Origin: Chryseobacterium ureilyticum
GTDB taxonomy: Bacteria; Bacteroidota; Bacteroidia; Flavobacteriales; Weeksellaceae
Direction: 5' to 3'
DNA length: 64,000 nt
Assembly: GCF_900156735.1 (NCBI RefSeq)
Contig: NZ_FTOL01000004.1
Coordinates: forward strand, 62,001 to 126,000
Shown here: positions 50,805 through 60,758 of the stretch, one piece after another
Layout: each line of letters opens with the position of its first letter
How positions within the stretch are numbered: the first letter of the stretch is position 1
Notes under the pieces: generated by a model
Seen by the model: the letters and a program-made list of their open reading frames with translations, nothing else
What the model was told of the DNA's origin: nothing
The model's database searches: none
Position numbers and translations under genes: made by a program

Positions 50805-51869
50805 TATTATCGTGCTTAATATTCTTTGTAAGATTTTTACATATTATTCACGCATTACCAATCGTAAGCATCTGGTACAGTAGAAAAATAAATGCACAAA
50901 AGCTTAGCATCTATTCTCTATTCAAATTTGATCAGTATAAATATCAAAAAGGAATACAAAATACAGCTGCTCTATCAGCAATACGATAAATAATATGATA
51001 CATAAGAACCTGTTCGGGTAGATTTGCCCAAACGAAAGAATCATTAGCCTGTGGTTTTGAAGGCTAATAGTAAGCGATAATAGGTTTACGAGCTGTTCTC
51101 AAAACGAATTGTTTACTTGGTTGATATAAAAGTAGTAATTTTTTTATTGGAAAGTGCAAAGACGCAAATTATTTATCTTAGTTATGCTTTAAGGCGCGAG
51201 GATTTTTTCTTCGATAAAATTGAATCTGGCTAAACTTGCTTTTTAATTGCCACTAATGCACAAATTATTTTATTGACCCATAAGTCTATGCCCTATGCAT
51301 TTAAAAAAATATATACACCTCTTTAATTCATTATCGAAAAATCTGTACGATCTGCAAGAAAAGTTTAATCGCCACGAATACCTTTAGATTTGCAAAAGGA
51401 TTTAGTTATAAATTAGATAATAATTTAATTCTGAAGAACCAGAGAAAATAAAGTGAACTAAACGGATGCATAGAAACGAACTACTTCGTGTATAGTTGTT
51501 TTGAAGAGTAAAAATAAATGCGGAATATTTCTATTCCGCATTGTACCTTCATCATTACGTGCTCTTGTTTGTTTGTGTTTTTTGGGCTTTAATAAACTCA
51601 TATCAAATTCCAAAACAAATATCGGACAATCCTCAGCTAAGCTCATAATTATTTCAATAACAACTCCTATACATATAAAGTTTATGCTTGTTACAATATA
51701 TGTACAAAAAAAGCAACAATATAAAAATCAACAACTTAAAAAAACGCCTCAACACAGAACGTTCTGCTCCGGAAAAACGTAGTTATTCTATAGGAATAGT
51801 GATGAATATAGGAGCAACGAGCATTTTTACATTGATCTTGTTTTCGGAAGAGTTTTACAGCTTTTAAAA
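50805..51869. other. Gene-poor stretch with decayed repeat remnants
   Basis: About 1 kb without a convincing gene. It holds degenerate pieces of the palindromic repeat (about 51248, TTGCCACTAATGCACAAAT; about 51370, CGCCACGAATACC), a hairpin ATTAGCC/GGCTAAT near 51045, and a hairpin at 51511-51543. Open frames of 62 and 93 codons at 51458-51782 overlap on opposite strands across the hairpin and are probably chance. Confidence 0.6.
51511..51543 (-). terminator. Hairpin terminator in the gene-poor stretch
   Basis: AATGCGGAAT-AGAAAT-ATTCCGCATT on the minus strand followed by TATTTTTA. It could end the TPR operon whose last gene stops at 51870. Confidence 0.65.
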
Positions 51870-52997
51870 TCAGGAACAGATAAGACCTTGTATTTCATCA
51901 TGATATCTTTTGTTTTTCTTCTTTATTTTTAAAGTAATATAAAGCAAGGTAATAATTATCACTAGTCCAACCGCCACTACAACTCCAATAAGAATATTAT
52001 AATTATATGCAATTTCCTTCGTTTTTTTACGCATTTCTTTATTATGGACATCAATAGCATGATTGATAGAACTTAATTCATTCTGCTCTCTCTTAAAACT
52101 TACTTCAAAAAATTTCCCGTTGTAAACCTGGTAAAGATGCTGATTTCCCATGGCAAGATAATTCTCCGCCATTTCTCTATAGATTCCTTCATTCAGAGTA
52201 AGGTCACCAATTTTTTGGGAAAGTTCCTGCGCTTTGACCAATAGATCAACTGCAGTCTGGTTTTCCTTTTTATTCTTATACACTTCCGAAAGTCCCTTCA
52301 AGGCAAATGCTTCTAAACTATTTGCATTGATAAAACGGGCAAATTCCAAAGATTTCACGAAGGCTCCTTCGGCTTTATTCAATTGATTCAAAAGCAGATA
52401 GCAATATCCAATATTGTAATACACAATACTTTGGTTAAAATGAGTTTCCTTTTCTTTTACTTTTTCAAAATTCCGGGCTGCAATGAGGAATTCCTGGAGC
52501 GCAATTTCCGGATTAAACTGGCTTTTATGAATCATCCCCCGCAAAGCATAGCTTCTTGCTGTTTCAAAATATTTGTAAGGATCGTTGTCCGGAAGCTGTA
52601 TAAGATACTCTTCTGCTTCATCTAATGTTTCAAGACTTTTGCTGTAAAAATCCATCTGCTGATACTGCATGGCAATGGAAGTCAATACACTGGTTTTTAT
52701 ATTCAGGCTATTGGTTTTCTGGACAAGTTCTCTTGCTACAAGAAGGTTTTTCAGGGATTCATCAAAGTCTCTTTTGGCAATATTTGCTATGGAAAGGACT
52801 AAATAAATCTTAACCAATTTGTTAACATCTTTCTCTTTCTGAAGCAATTTTTTAGCTATTTTTACAGCATTGTCAGGATTGTTGTATATTTCTTGGTTTG
52901 CCTTTTTAATGAGGGAATCATTAGAAATATTTTGCCCAAAAAACCCGGTCTGATAACCTAAAAGTACAATAAAGAGAATCTTGATAAACAGTTTCAT
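51870..52997 (-). CDS. TPR membrane protein lacking the C-terminal AraC domain
   Basis: A 375-residue protein with a signal peptide (MKLFIKILFIVLLGYQTGFFG), several tetratricopeptide repeats over residues 30-300 (for example IVYYNIGYCYLLLNQLNKAEGAF), and one membrane helix at about 330-352 (NILIGVVVAVGLVIIITLLY). After a short basic stretch it stops (KRYHDEIQGLICS), just where its upstream paralogue continues into a DNA-binding domain. It is likely a truncated copy; no HTH remnant was found after the stop. Its ATG overlaps the TGA of the upstream gene, so translation is coupled. Confidence 0.8.
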   Translation of the reverse strand: MKLFIKILFIVLLGYQTGFFGQNISNDSLIKKANQEIYNNPDNAVKIAKKLLQKEKDVNKLVKIYLVLSIANIAKRDFDESLKNLLVARELVQKTNSLNIKTSVLTSIAMQYQQMDFYSKSLETLDEAEEYLIQLPDNDPYKYFETARSYALRGMIHKSQFNPEIALQEFLIAARNFEKVKEKETHFNQSIVYYNIGYCYLLLNQLNKAEGAFVKSLEFARFINANSLEAFALKGLSEVYKNKKENQTAVDLLVKAQELSQKIGDLTLNEGIYREMAENYLAMGNQHLYQVYNGKFFEVSFKREQNELSSINHAIDVHNKEMRKKTKEIAYNYNILIGVVVAVGLVIIITLLYITLKIKKKNKRYHDEIQGLICS

Positions 52998-54565
52998 GAT
53001 TTTTTATTCTTTATAATTTCCTGAATATAATGATTGGGAGACATTCCTGTAATGGATTTAAAAACATTGGTAAATGCGCCATGTGAAGAGAATCCTGTAT
53101 ATTCCGCAAGATAGCTTACTTTATAATTGAGATAGGCAGGATCTGTTCTCAGAAGGGAAGCAATATGATTGATTCTTAATTCATTGATATATCCGTTAAA
53201 GTTTTTTCCTTTATTGTTATTAATTACTTCTGATAAATATTTCGTATTGATTCCCGTTTCAGCAGAAAGAATAGAAATCGACATGTTTTTGTTTAAATAA
53301 TTATCGGTAAGTTCCCATTCTTTAAGTTTCTCAAGAATTTCAGTTTCTTTTTCCTTCGATACCTTTGCCTGGTCTTTTTCTGATGTTTTATTTACTTTTA
53401 TCAATGGTTCTTCATGAGCAATTGAAATCGATGCAGAGATTTCTCTTTTTCTTTGTCCTTCAAAAAAAACTAACTGTTTTCTCAGATCTTTTCCTCTTCT
53501 CTGTTCGTAATAAAAGCCGACTATAGTTCCTAAAATAAGGAATAAGGTAATGCTGATAATAATCTTTACCTGAATTGATTTGTTTTGTTTCTGGTATTCG
53601 ATATTCTTTTTATGATAGATTTCCAGTAGCTTAACGATATATTGTATTCCTTCTTTCCTGTTGGAATCCAGTTTGTTCTTTAAATCAGAATACAGGTTAT
53701 TGTAATACGAATATTTTTCACCGTTATTCAGGGCAAGATAGTTTTCGGTAAATAATTCGTAAAATATAAGCTTTAAATCGTTGTAAGGTAGATCTTCAAT
53801 TCTGGAAAATCCTTTTTCTAAATAATGTATTGCAGTATGATAGTCTTCTTTTGAAAAGTAATATTGTGACAATGCTTCGTAAGCAAATGCAGCAAGAAAA
53901 GCATAGTCTCCCTGATTTTCAATCTCATGAATCACCTCATCAAGCAGTTTTTTAGATTCTTCTCGCCTATTGGCTCTCATCAGATACAATGCCCGAAAAA
54001 TAGTATTTTCCTGTCTTGTAATCTTATTTTCCTCATTATCGTAGTCCAAATACTGATCACTAATATCGAAATTTTTCAGCGCTTCACCATACTTTTTGGA
54101 AACACCGTCATTGATTGCCTGAAGCTGATACAGCTTTGACAAGGTCATTCTTTCCTTTAAATTTTTACTGGTCAGAAGATCCTGATCTGCCAAAATTCCG
54201 GCAATAATATTTCTCGACTGTTCATATAATCCTAAATTCTGGTATTGGTCTGCAAGATTAAAGTTACCAAATACTCTTACAAAACGGGACTGTTTTACTT
54301 CCTGACTGTCGTCTTCTTTTTGATTTGAAGTATTGACTGCCTGTACATAATTTCCCTGCATTGCATATGCCCAGGAGATGGTTTTTCGCAGAATGGTTTT
54401 ATGTTCAATATTTTTTTCACTAATTAACAGGCTTTGAGAATATCTTATGCAGTCTTCCGGATTCTGATATAATTTCTGAAAAGCCCTATCCGTTAAAATG
54501 TTAAAATCAGGACCAGATTGCCCCCTTATAATGGCAGGACACAATACTATTAAAAATAACACCAT
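52994..54565 (-). CDS. TPR membrane regulator with AraC-type DNA-binding domain
   Basis: About 523 residues from the ATG at 54565, which gives a signal peptide (MVLFLIVLCPAIIRG); the longer frame from 54655 buries it. The periplasmic part has tetratricopeptide repeats. One membrane helix (IIISITLFLILGTIVGFYY) is followed by a coiled linker and a C-terminal AraC helix-turn-helix (SILSAETGINTKYLSEVINNNKG, then VSYLAEYTGFSSHGAFTNVFKSITGMSPNHYIQE, in parts). This layout couples an outside signal to DNA binding in one chain and is common in Bacteroidota. It is divergent from the T9SS gene at 55001 and may control it. Confidence 0.85.
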   Translation of the reverse strand: MVLFLIVLCPAIIRGQSGPDFNILTDRAFQKLYQNPEDCIRYSQSLLISEKNIEHKTILRKTISWAYAMQGNYVQAVNTSNQKEDDSQEVKQSRFVRVFGNFNLADQYQNLGLYEQSRNIIAGILADQDLLTSKNLKERMTLSKLYQLQAINDGVSKKYGEALKNFDISDQYLDYDNEENKITRQENTIFRALYLMRANRREESKKLLDEVIHEIENQGDYAFLAAFAYEALSQYYFSKEDYHTAIHYLEKGFSRIEDLPYNDLKLIFYELFTENYLALNNGEKYSYYNNLYSDLKNKLDSNRKEGIQYIVKLLEIYHKKNIEYQKQNKSIQVKIIISITLFLILGTIVGFYYEQRRGKDLRKQLVFFEGQRKREISASISIAHEEPLIKVNKTSEKDQAKVSKEKETEILEKLKEWELTDNYLNKNMSISILSAETGINTKYLSEVINNNKGKNFNGYINELRINHIASLLRTDPAYLNYKVSYLAEYTGFSSHGAFTNVFKSITGMSPNHYIQEIIKNKKS

Positions 54566-55000
54566 CGTATTATTTTTCCCTATTATTTTCCAAAAAGATC
54601 CTATTTTTCTTCTACTTTCCCCCAATATCTTACCTATCATCACTACTGTAAACAAAAATTCACAAGCAGTTAATTTTCAAATAATTACATTTTTAATTCT
54701 TGTAAATTCAATGAAATATGCAAGCGTATTTCTTTACAAAGCGCAAATATAATGTTAATATTGTCCCAAGCATCAAATAGATTAAAAATATTAGACTTAT
54801 TTACAATTTTCTTAAAAAGAATCATACAAATAATAGACTATAATTAAATAATCACGAATCTGGTTTTTACATTTTAACCTGTACACAGATATTCAGATTT
54901 CACTTATTCATCTTCTGGCAGATCATAAAATATCCTTAGGATTTTCACTGAAAAATAAATATTGACAATGATAAATTCTTTTAACATATAAATAATAAAA

Positions 55001-57271
55001 ATGAGAAAGCAATACCTATTATGGATGGCGTTACTTATTCCATCCTGGCAATTGAGTGCCCAGACCTATTGTACTCCTACAGCCGGAGCTTCAAGCCAGA
55101 ATAATTATCTGAAGAATGCTATTTTTTTTGATCAGGGGGCTATATATTATGATGCGACATCTTATCAGGCTTATGTAGATAATTCTAGCCAGATGGTAAC
55201 ATCTTATCCGGGGAGTACTGTAAGTGTGCATCTGGAACACAGCTCCGGAGGCAGTAAATCTTATGTTTGGGTAGACTGGAATGCAGATGGAGATTTTGAT
55301 GATTTCTATGAAGACCCAATAGGACCTTCTCCTTTTAATACGGTTGATGATCAATTCTTTATTCCTCCCAGTCAAGAACCGGGCATTTATAGAATAAGAG
55401 TACAGTCAGCAAGTACATTTTCCAATCCTGTAAACCCATGTGGTCCCAATAACTATGGTGGATTTGTGGATTTCAGCCTGAAAATTGATTCTGCACCGAC
55501 CTGCTTTGCTCCTTCAACTCTTACGGCATCCAATATCACCAATTCAACTGCTACAATATCATGGGAAGCACCCACGACTATCCCTGGAAGCGGATATGAA
55601 TATTATTATACAAGCTCAACGACTCCACCAACAGCAACTACTTCTCCTTCAGGGACAAGTAGTGTAACATCTGCAAGCATCAGCGGACTATCATCCTTTA
55701 CCACATATTATGTGTATGCGAGATCTGTTTGCAGCGCTTCGGATAAAAGCGTATGGTCTTTAAGAGGAACATTCACTACAAAATGCGATCCTATGACCTC
55801 TATGTTTGAAAACTTTGAAGCAGTTACCGGAGCTACTGCGAACTGTTGGGATAAACTGGGACCAGGTTATATGTCAATAAGCAGTAGCTCAGGGGTAAAT
55901 AATTCAAAGGGTGTGACACAAAGTTCATTAAGTGCGGCTAATTTTTCAATAGCTGTTCTTCCAATGTTTAGTAATGTAAATGCAGGAACTCACTGGCTGA
56001 GATTTAAAGCTAGAGTAAACAGTGATCCTGGTGTATTGGATATCGGATATGTTACCAACGATTCGGATGCTTCAACATTTACTACTATTCAGTCTGTGAA
56101 TATCAAGAATAAAAACTATGATGGATATGAATATAATGTTATTATCCCTAATACGGTACCTTCTACAGCAAGACTTGCTATCAGACACAGCGGCATACCT
56201 GCAGTGAATATATATTGGGATGAAGTATATTGGGAACCTAAGCCAAGCTGCCTTCCTATAAGTACTATTACAACGTCTAATATTACCAGTACTTCTGTGG
56301 ACCTAGAATGGGCAGCATCTGCTTCTTCTCCTTCAGGATATGATATTTATTATAGTCTGAATAATACACTTCCAACGGCATCTACTCCACCGAGTGTAAG
56401 TAATGTTCAGGGCACTACGTATACAATTTCTAATCTTAATATTGCCAAAACCTATCATATTTGGGTAAGACCAAGATGCAGCAACACGGATCAGGGAGTA
56501 TGGAATAATATTACTTCCATTCTTACAGCATGTGCTCCGGTTTCAAGTTTATCTGAAAACTTTGATTCTTATAATGTGGGACTTGTTACCAATGCACCTT
56601 GTTGGGGAAAAATAACCGTTGGAGTCATTGCTTCTTGTACTATTAACGGCAGTACACCAGCTGCTTCAGGGACCAAGCATATCAATTTAAGATCTGTTTC
56701 CAGTGGTGATATTGCTATTGCTGTTTTACCGGAATTCAGTAATGTCAATGCAGGAACTCATCAGTTAAAATTCAAGGCATACAGTAGCGTAAACACAGGA
56801 AAACTAAAAGTAGGCTATGTAACAGATCCAACCAATGCAGAATCTTTTGTTTTGATCAAACAATTAGATATAACAAATACATCATATAACGCCAATTATT
56901 ATACCGTAAACGTACCTGCTACAGTACCAGCGAACGCTAGGCTTGCCATCCGCAGTGATCATGCAACCAGTACAAACGTATCATACTACATTGATGATGT
57001 CAATTGGGAAAACGGATCTCTGGGTACAAGCGAAGTGTTGACAAAACCTGAGCTGACAGTATACCCTAACCCATTCACAGATATGATCAATATATCTTCT
57101 GAACAAAAGGTATCTTCAATGGCTGTTTATGATTTCTCCGGAAAGATTGTAAAGGAAATTATCAATCCTTCAGCATCAGTTTCATTAAAGGAGTTGCCAG
57201 CAGGTGCTTATTTGATCAAAGTAATCCTTAAGAACGGAACAGCTAAAACAATAAAGGCTGTAAAAAAATAA
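55001..57271 (+). CDS. Secreted protein with GEVED and fibronectin III domains, T9SS type A tail
   Basis: A 756-residue exported protein. A signal peptide ends at SAQ (residue 21). A GEVED-type domain with the calcium-like loop WVDWNADGDFDDFYED occupies about 25-165. Two fibronectin type III-like domains follow (about 170-260 and 425-510), each with a Cys-containing segment (RSVCSASDKSVW, RPRCSNTDQGVW) and each followed by a jellyroll-like module (LSENFDSYNVG, FSNVNAGTHQLKFKA). The C terminus, YPNPFTDMINISSE to AYLIKVILKNGTAKTIK, is a type A type IX sorting signal. Likely a surface adhesin or binding protein. A strong nested terminator follows. Confidence 0.9.
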   Translation: MRKQYLLWMALLIPSWQLSAQTYCTPTAGASSQNNYLKNAIFFDQGAIYYDATSYQAYVDNSSQMVTSYPGSTVSVHLEHSSGGSKSYVWVDWNADGDFDDFYEDPIGPSPFNTVDDQFFIPPSQEPGIYRIRVQSASTFSNPVNPCGPNNYGGFVDFSLKIDSAPTCFAPSTLTASNITNSTATISWEAPTTIPGSGYEYYYTSSTTPPTATTSPSGTSSVTSASISGLSSFTTYYVYARSVCSASDKSVWSLRGTFTTKCDPMTSMFENFEAVTGATANCWDKLGPGYMSISSSSGVNNSKGVTQSSLSAANFSIAVLPMFSNVNAGTHWLRFKARVNSDPGVLDIGYVTNDSDASTFTTIQSVNIKNKNYDGYEYNVIIPNTVPSTARLAIRHSGIPAVNIYWDEVYWEPKPSCLPISTITTSNITSTSVDLEWAASASSPSGYDIYYSLNNTLPTASTPPSVSNVQGTTYTISNLNIAKTYHIWVRPRCSNTDQGVWNNITSILTACAPVSSLSENFDSYNVGLVTNAPCWGKITVGVIASCTINGSTPAASGTKHINLRSVSSGDIAIAVLPEFSNVNAGTHQLKFKAYSSVNTGKLKVGYVTDPTNAESFVLIKQLDITNTSYNANYYTVNVPATVPANARLAIRSDHATSTNVSYYIDDVNWENGSLGTSEVLTKPELTVYPNPFTDMINISSEQKVSSMAVYDFSGKIVKEIINPSASVSLKELPAGAYLIKVILKNGTAKTIKAVKK

Positions 57272-57280
57272 TATGTTGTC

Positions 57281-57333
57281 ACTGTCATATGAAAGCGGCA
57301 GGTGTACCGTCTGCTGCTTTTGTGACAGTTTTC
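57281..57333 (+). terminator. Nested terminator of the T9SS type A gene
   Basis: ACTGTCA and TGACAGT form an outer stem and AAAGCGGCAG pairs with CTGCTGCTTT inside, followed by TTTTC. Confidence 0.8.
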
Positions 57334-57536
57334 ATTCATTTTCTTTCATTAATATCCATTAAATTTCTTTTGAATGAAAAACTTCTATTCATTATTGGTA
57401 TGAACATCACGAAACATAAAATATTGTTCTTCCACTCATCTATCACTTGTTTGAATGCTTCATCATTCACTTTTTCATTGAATCCGAAAAAATGACAAAA
57501 ACAGCTATGCTGTGCTATTAAAATATAAACCACCCA

Positions 57537-60500
57537 ATGACTATCAACAACATTCACGATCAGGAAAAACATGGGTCTGCAGTATTAAAGAGACTTTTGT
57601 TTGGTTTTATACTTATTATTCTCATGAGCAGCACCCTTTCTGCACAAAGAGATACGGAACATTGGTTTGCTCCTATGATGTCCAGACTTAATGATTCCAA
57701 CAAACAGGCTTTATTTTTATCTACAGATTCTACAATACCGTTTGCCGTAAGCATTTACAATAATAATGTGCTGATAGGGACGATAACCATCAGCAAGGGA
57801 AATCCTCAGTCTTTTGATATTCCTACGGATCAGATGATTACCGGATCTCAGGCTGAGCTTTTCAGGGCAACGGGACGAGGGCTTTATATAAAAGGAGAAA
57901 AACCATTTTTCTGTACTTTCAGATTTTCTACCAAAAATCATGGAGAAATTCTGACTTCTAAGGGCAAAGCGGGAATCGGTAACAAGTTCTATGTGTCGTA
58001 TGCACCGTTGGCTACTTTAGCCGCTAATAATAATTTCACATGTGGTATTTTGGCTACGGAAGATAATACTACGGTAAAGATTTCTAATTATAATACTTCC
58101 GTAAAGTTCTCCAATGGTACAACCGGAGCTACAAATCCTACCATGACTTTCACCTTGAACAAAGGACAGTCTTATATTGTAGAAGGTAAAGGGAATGAAG
58201 CATCTAACCAAACTGGTTTTATGGGGGCTAAAATTGAATCTGATAAGCCCGTTTCTGTTACCAATGGAAGTTTTAACGGACAAATTATTAATTCCAATAA
58301 TGGTGCAGATATTCTTATGGACCAGTCAATCCCTGTGGAACGTCTGGGAGAGGAGTTTGTACTGGTAAAAGGTATGGCTCCTATTGCAAGCAATGTGGAA
58401 GGTGCTTTAGTGACTGCAACAGAGAATAATACTCAGGTTTATGTAAATGATCAAACAACACCTATTGCCACATTAAATGAGGGACAGTTTTATCACATTC
58501 GGTCTGATTCTTATGTGAATCAAAACAGTACAGGGCATTATAATATGCGTATCCGTACTACTAAAAAAGCTTATGTATATCAACTGATGGCAGGAACATC
58601 AACTTCTTTTGTTGAAATTACAATTGGAGCCAATTATATTCCTCCTCTCAGCTGCTTTCTTCCGAAAAAAATTGATGAAATCGGGAAAATTGATGTCTTG
58701 CCTTATTATACCGCTATCACCCCTATTGTCAAATTGAATATTATAACTGAAGCTGGAGCAACAGTATTTGTTAATAGCAATCCTCTGTTACCTTCTCAAG
58801 GACCTTTTCCCGTATCCGGAAATACAAACTGGGTTTCCTATTCTGTTCCGAATGTGACGGGGAATATTACTGTGGAATCTACCAAAGCTGTCACAGCCGG
58901 AATTGCTGCTGGTGAAGGGAATGTAGGCTATGGAGGTTACTTTGCCGGGTTTTCTTCGGTTCCGGTGATTGCTAAAAAAAGCGGCTCATGTATTCCTGAT
59001 ATGGTATTGGAAGTGGATGACAGCTATGTTTCTTATCAATGGAATTTTAATGGAAATCCTATTTCCGGGGCAACAAGCAATACTTACACTCCAACGCAAT
59101 CCGGAAATTATACCGTAACTGTTTCTGTGGGCGGAACATGTCCACCTGCAACAACACCGATTTATAAGGTGTTCAGCTGTACAGCACATACTACGAAAGC
59201 TTTGACGGTGTGCTCTGCCAACACACCTGTTACTATTACACCAACATTTACAAGTTCTACCCAAATTCCTTTGCCAGGCAGTGTACAAATTATCACTCCG
59301 CCTACCAACGGAACATTGACAATCAATCCGGCAACAGGTATTTTAACGTACACAGCCAATGCAGGAGCAACTACAGATACTTTTACCTATAAATTCTGCG
59401 GCAACATCCCGGAATTCTCTGATTGTGAAGAGGTAAAAACAAATGTGACAATACAGTCTGTTACAGCAAATAATGCAACCATTCAGGCATGTAATAATAA
59501 TGGCACAGGGCTTTTTGATCTTACTTCTGCCAATGTAGGAGGACCCGCGGGAAGCATTAAGAAATATTATCCTACTCAGGCAGATCTTCTTGCCGGAACA
59601 AACGAAATAATACCTTCCAATGCTTATAGCTCTCCGGCTCCAAAAGATGTATATGTAAAAGTAGCTACTGCTGAAGGGTGTTTTGCACAGGCAAAAATCA
59701 GTTTAACATATACACCGGCACCTGTCATACAGAACGCATCTCTTAGCTCATGCCCTATTGATACGGAACCCAATAAAGGTAGCTTTGATCTTACCAAAGC
59801 AGCAGTTACTGATGAAGGAGGAATCACCAAAGAATATTACAAAACCATGCAGGACGCAATTTCAGGAATCAATACTATTGTCAATCCGGCAACATATATT
59901 TCTTCTAATGCCACCGTATATATAAAAGTGATCAATGCTTCGGGATGCTCATCCATAGCCGCAGTTACTCTTATTGTAACGCCATCACGCCCGTCTTCTT
60001 TGCTTAAAAATCAGTTTATCTGTATTGATGCAACTACAGTTCTTGATGCAGGTCCTGGTTACCAGTCTTACCAATGGAGTACGGGAGCAACTACACCCTC
60101 TATCACAGTAAAACCAGGAATTTATTCCGTGATTCTGGAACATGATAATTGCTTTACCAAGCAGGACGTAGCTGTAAATGTAGCTCCAAATCCAGTAATT
60201 ACGAACATTGATATTGATAACAATAAGGCTACTCTTACGGTAATCGGTGGTAATCCTCCTTATTTATATTCTATTGATAATGTGCACTGGCAGGCTTCAA
60301 ATACATTCACAGGGCTACCTAACGGGCAGAATATATTCTATGTAAAAGACAGTTACAATTGTGATCCTGTAAAAGTAGAATTAACGGTTATTAATATCAT
60401 CAATGCAATTACTCCAAATGGAGATAACATCAATGATACAGTGTCCTACATAGACCTTGCTTATAAAAAAGATCTTTCCTTCACAGTATATGACAGATAC

Positions 60501-60668
60501 GGAAACAATGTTTTCACGGGAAGTCGCTTTAATAACTATACCTGGGACGGAAAATCCGGTAATAAGAGTGTATTTACAGGAACGTATTGGTATGTCATCA
60601 CCTGGAAAGAACCAAAATTACAAGATGCCATTATCAAATATACCGGCTGGATTCTATTAAAAAATTAA
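57537..60668 (+). CDS. Large secreted protein, IgGFc-binding-like N terminus, T9SS type B tail
   Basis: A 1043-residue exported protein; signal peptide to about residue 37 (LSAQ). Residues about 40-470 form a beta-rich region like the IgGFc-binding N-terminal domain of other flavobacterial surface proteins ([40 protein letters not shown] [16 protein letters not shown]); this family call is moderate. Then come Ig-like or PKD-like modules with paired Cys ([38 protein letters not shown]) and a final CTD ([40 protein letters not shown]), a type B T9SS signal. The same design is repeated in the next gene. Confidence 0.87.
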   Translation: MTINNIHDQEKHGSAVLKRLLFGFILIILMSSTLSAQRDTEHWFAPMMSRLNDSNKQALFLSTDSTIPFAVSIYNNNVLIGTITISKGNPQSFDIPTDQMITGSQAELFRATGRGLYIKGEKPFFCTFRFSTKNHGEILTSKGKAGIGNKFYVSYAPLATLAANNNFTCGILATEDNTTVKISNYNTSVKFSNGTTGATNPTMTFTLNKGQSYIVEGKGNEASNQTGFMGAKIESDKPVSVTNGSFNGQIINSNNGADILMDQSIPVERLGEEFVLVKGMAPIASNVEGALVTATENNTQVYVNDQTTPIATLNEGQFYHIRSDSYVNQNSTGHYNMRIRTTKKAYVYQLMAGTSTSFVEITIGANYIPPLSCFLPKKIDEIGKIDVLPYYTAITPIVKLNIITEAGATVFVNSNPLLPSQGPFPVSGNTNWVSYSVPNVTGNITVESTKAVTAGIAAGEGNVGYGGYFAGFSSVPVIAKKSGSCIPDMVLEVDDSYVSYQWNFNGNPISGATSNTYTPTQSGNYTVTVSVGGTCPPATTPIYKVFSCTAHTTKALTVCSANTPVTITPTFTSSTQIPLPGSVQIITPPTNGTLTINPATGILTYTANAGATTDTFTYKFCGNIPEFSDCEEVKTNVTIQSVTANNATIQACNNNGTGLFDLTSANVGGPAGSIKKYYPTQADLLAGTNEIIPSNAYSSPAPKDVYVKVATAEGCFAQAKISLTYTPAPVIQNASLSSCPIDTEPNKGSFDLTKAAVTDEGGITKEYYKTMQDAISGINTIVNPATYISSNATVYIKVINASGCSSIAAVTLIVTPSRPSSLLKNQFICIDATTVLDAGPGYQSYQWSTGATTPSITVKPGIYSVILEHDNCFTKQDVAVNVAPNPVITNIDIDNNKATLTVIGGNPPYLYSIDNVHWQASNTFTGLPNGQNIFYVKDSYNCDPVKVELTVINIINAITPNGDNINDTVSYIDLAYKKDLSFTVYDRYGNNVFTGSRFNNYTWDGKSGNKSVFTGTYWYVITWKEPKLQDAIIKYTGWILLKN

Positions 60669-60701
60669 AAATCTTCTGAACTCTACAACTCAATATTATC
60701 A

Positions 60702-60728
60702 TCCGCAAGGGCATGAAACTCTTGCGGA
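60702..60728 (+). promoter_or_regulatory. Hairpin between the two tandem T9SS type B genes
   Basis: TCCGCAAG-GGCATGAAACT-CTTGCGGA, an 8-base perfect stem with no T run; may be a processing or partial-termination site. Confidence 0.5.
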
Positions 60729-60758
60729 GATAAGTTTAACTCATTTTTTCCATACTTT

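Noticed and set aside
51501..51782. 93-residue plus-strand ORF in the gene-poor stretch
   Set aside because: It overlaps a 62-codon frame on the other strand and runs across a terminator-like hairpin. Composition is not protein-like and no family was recognised.
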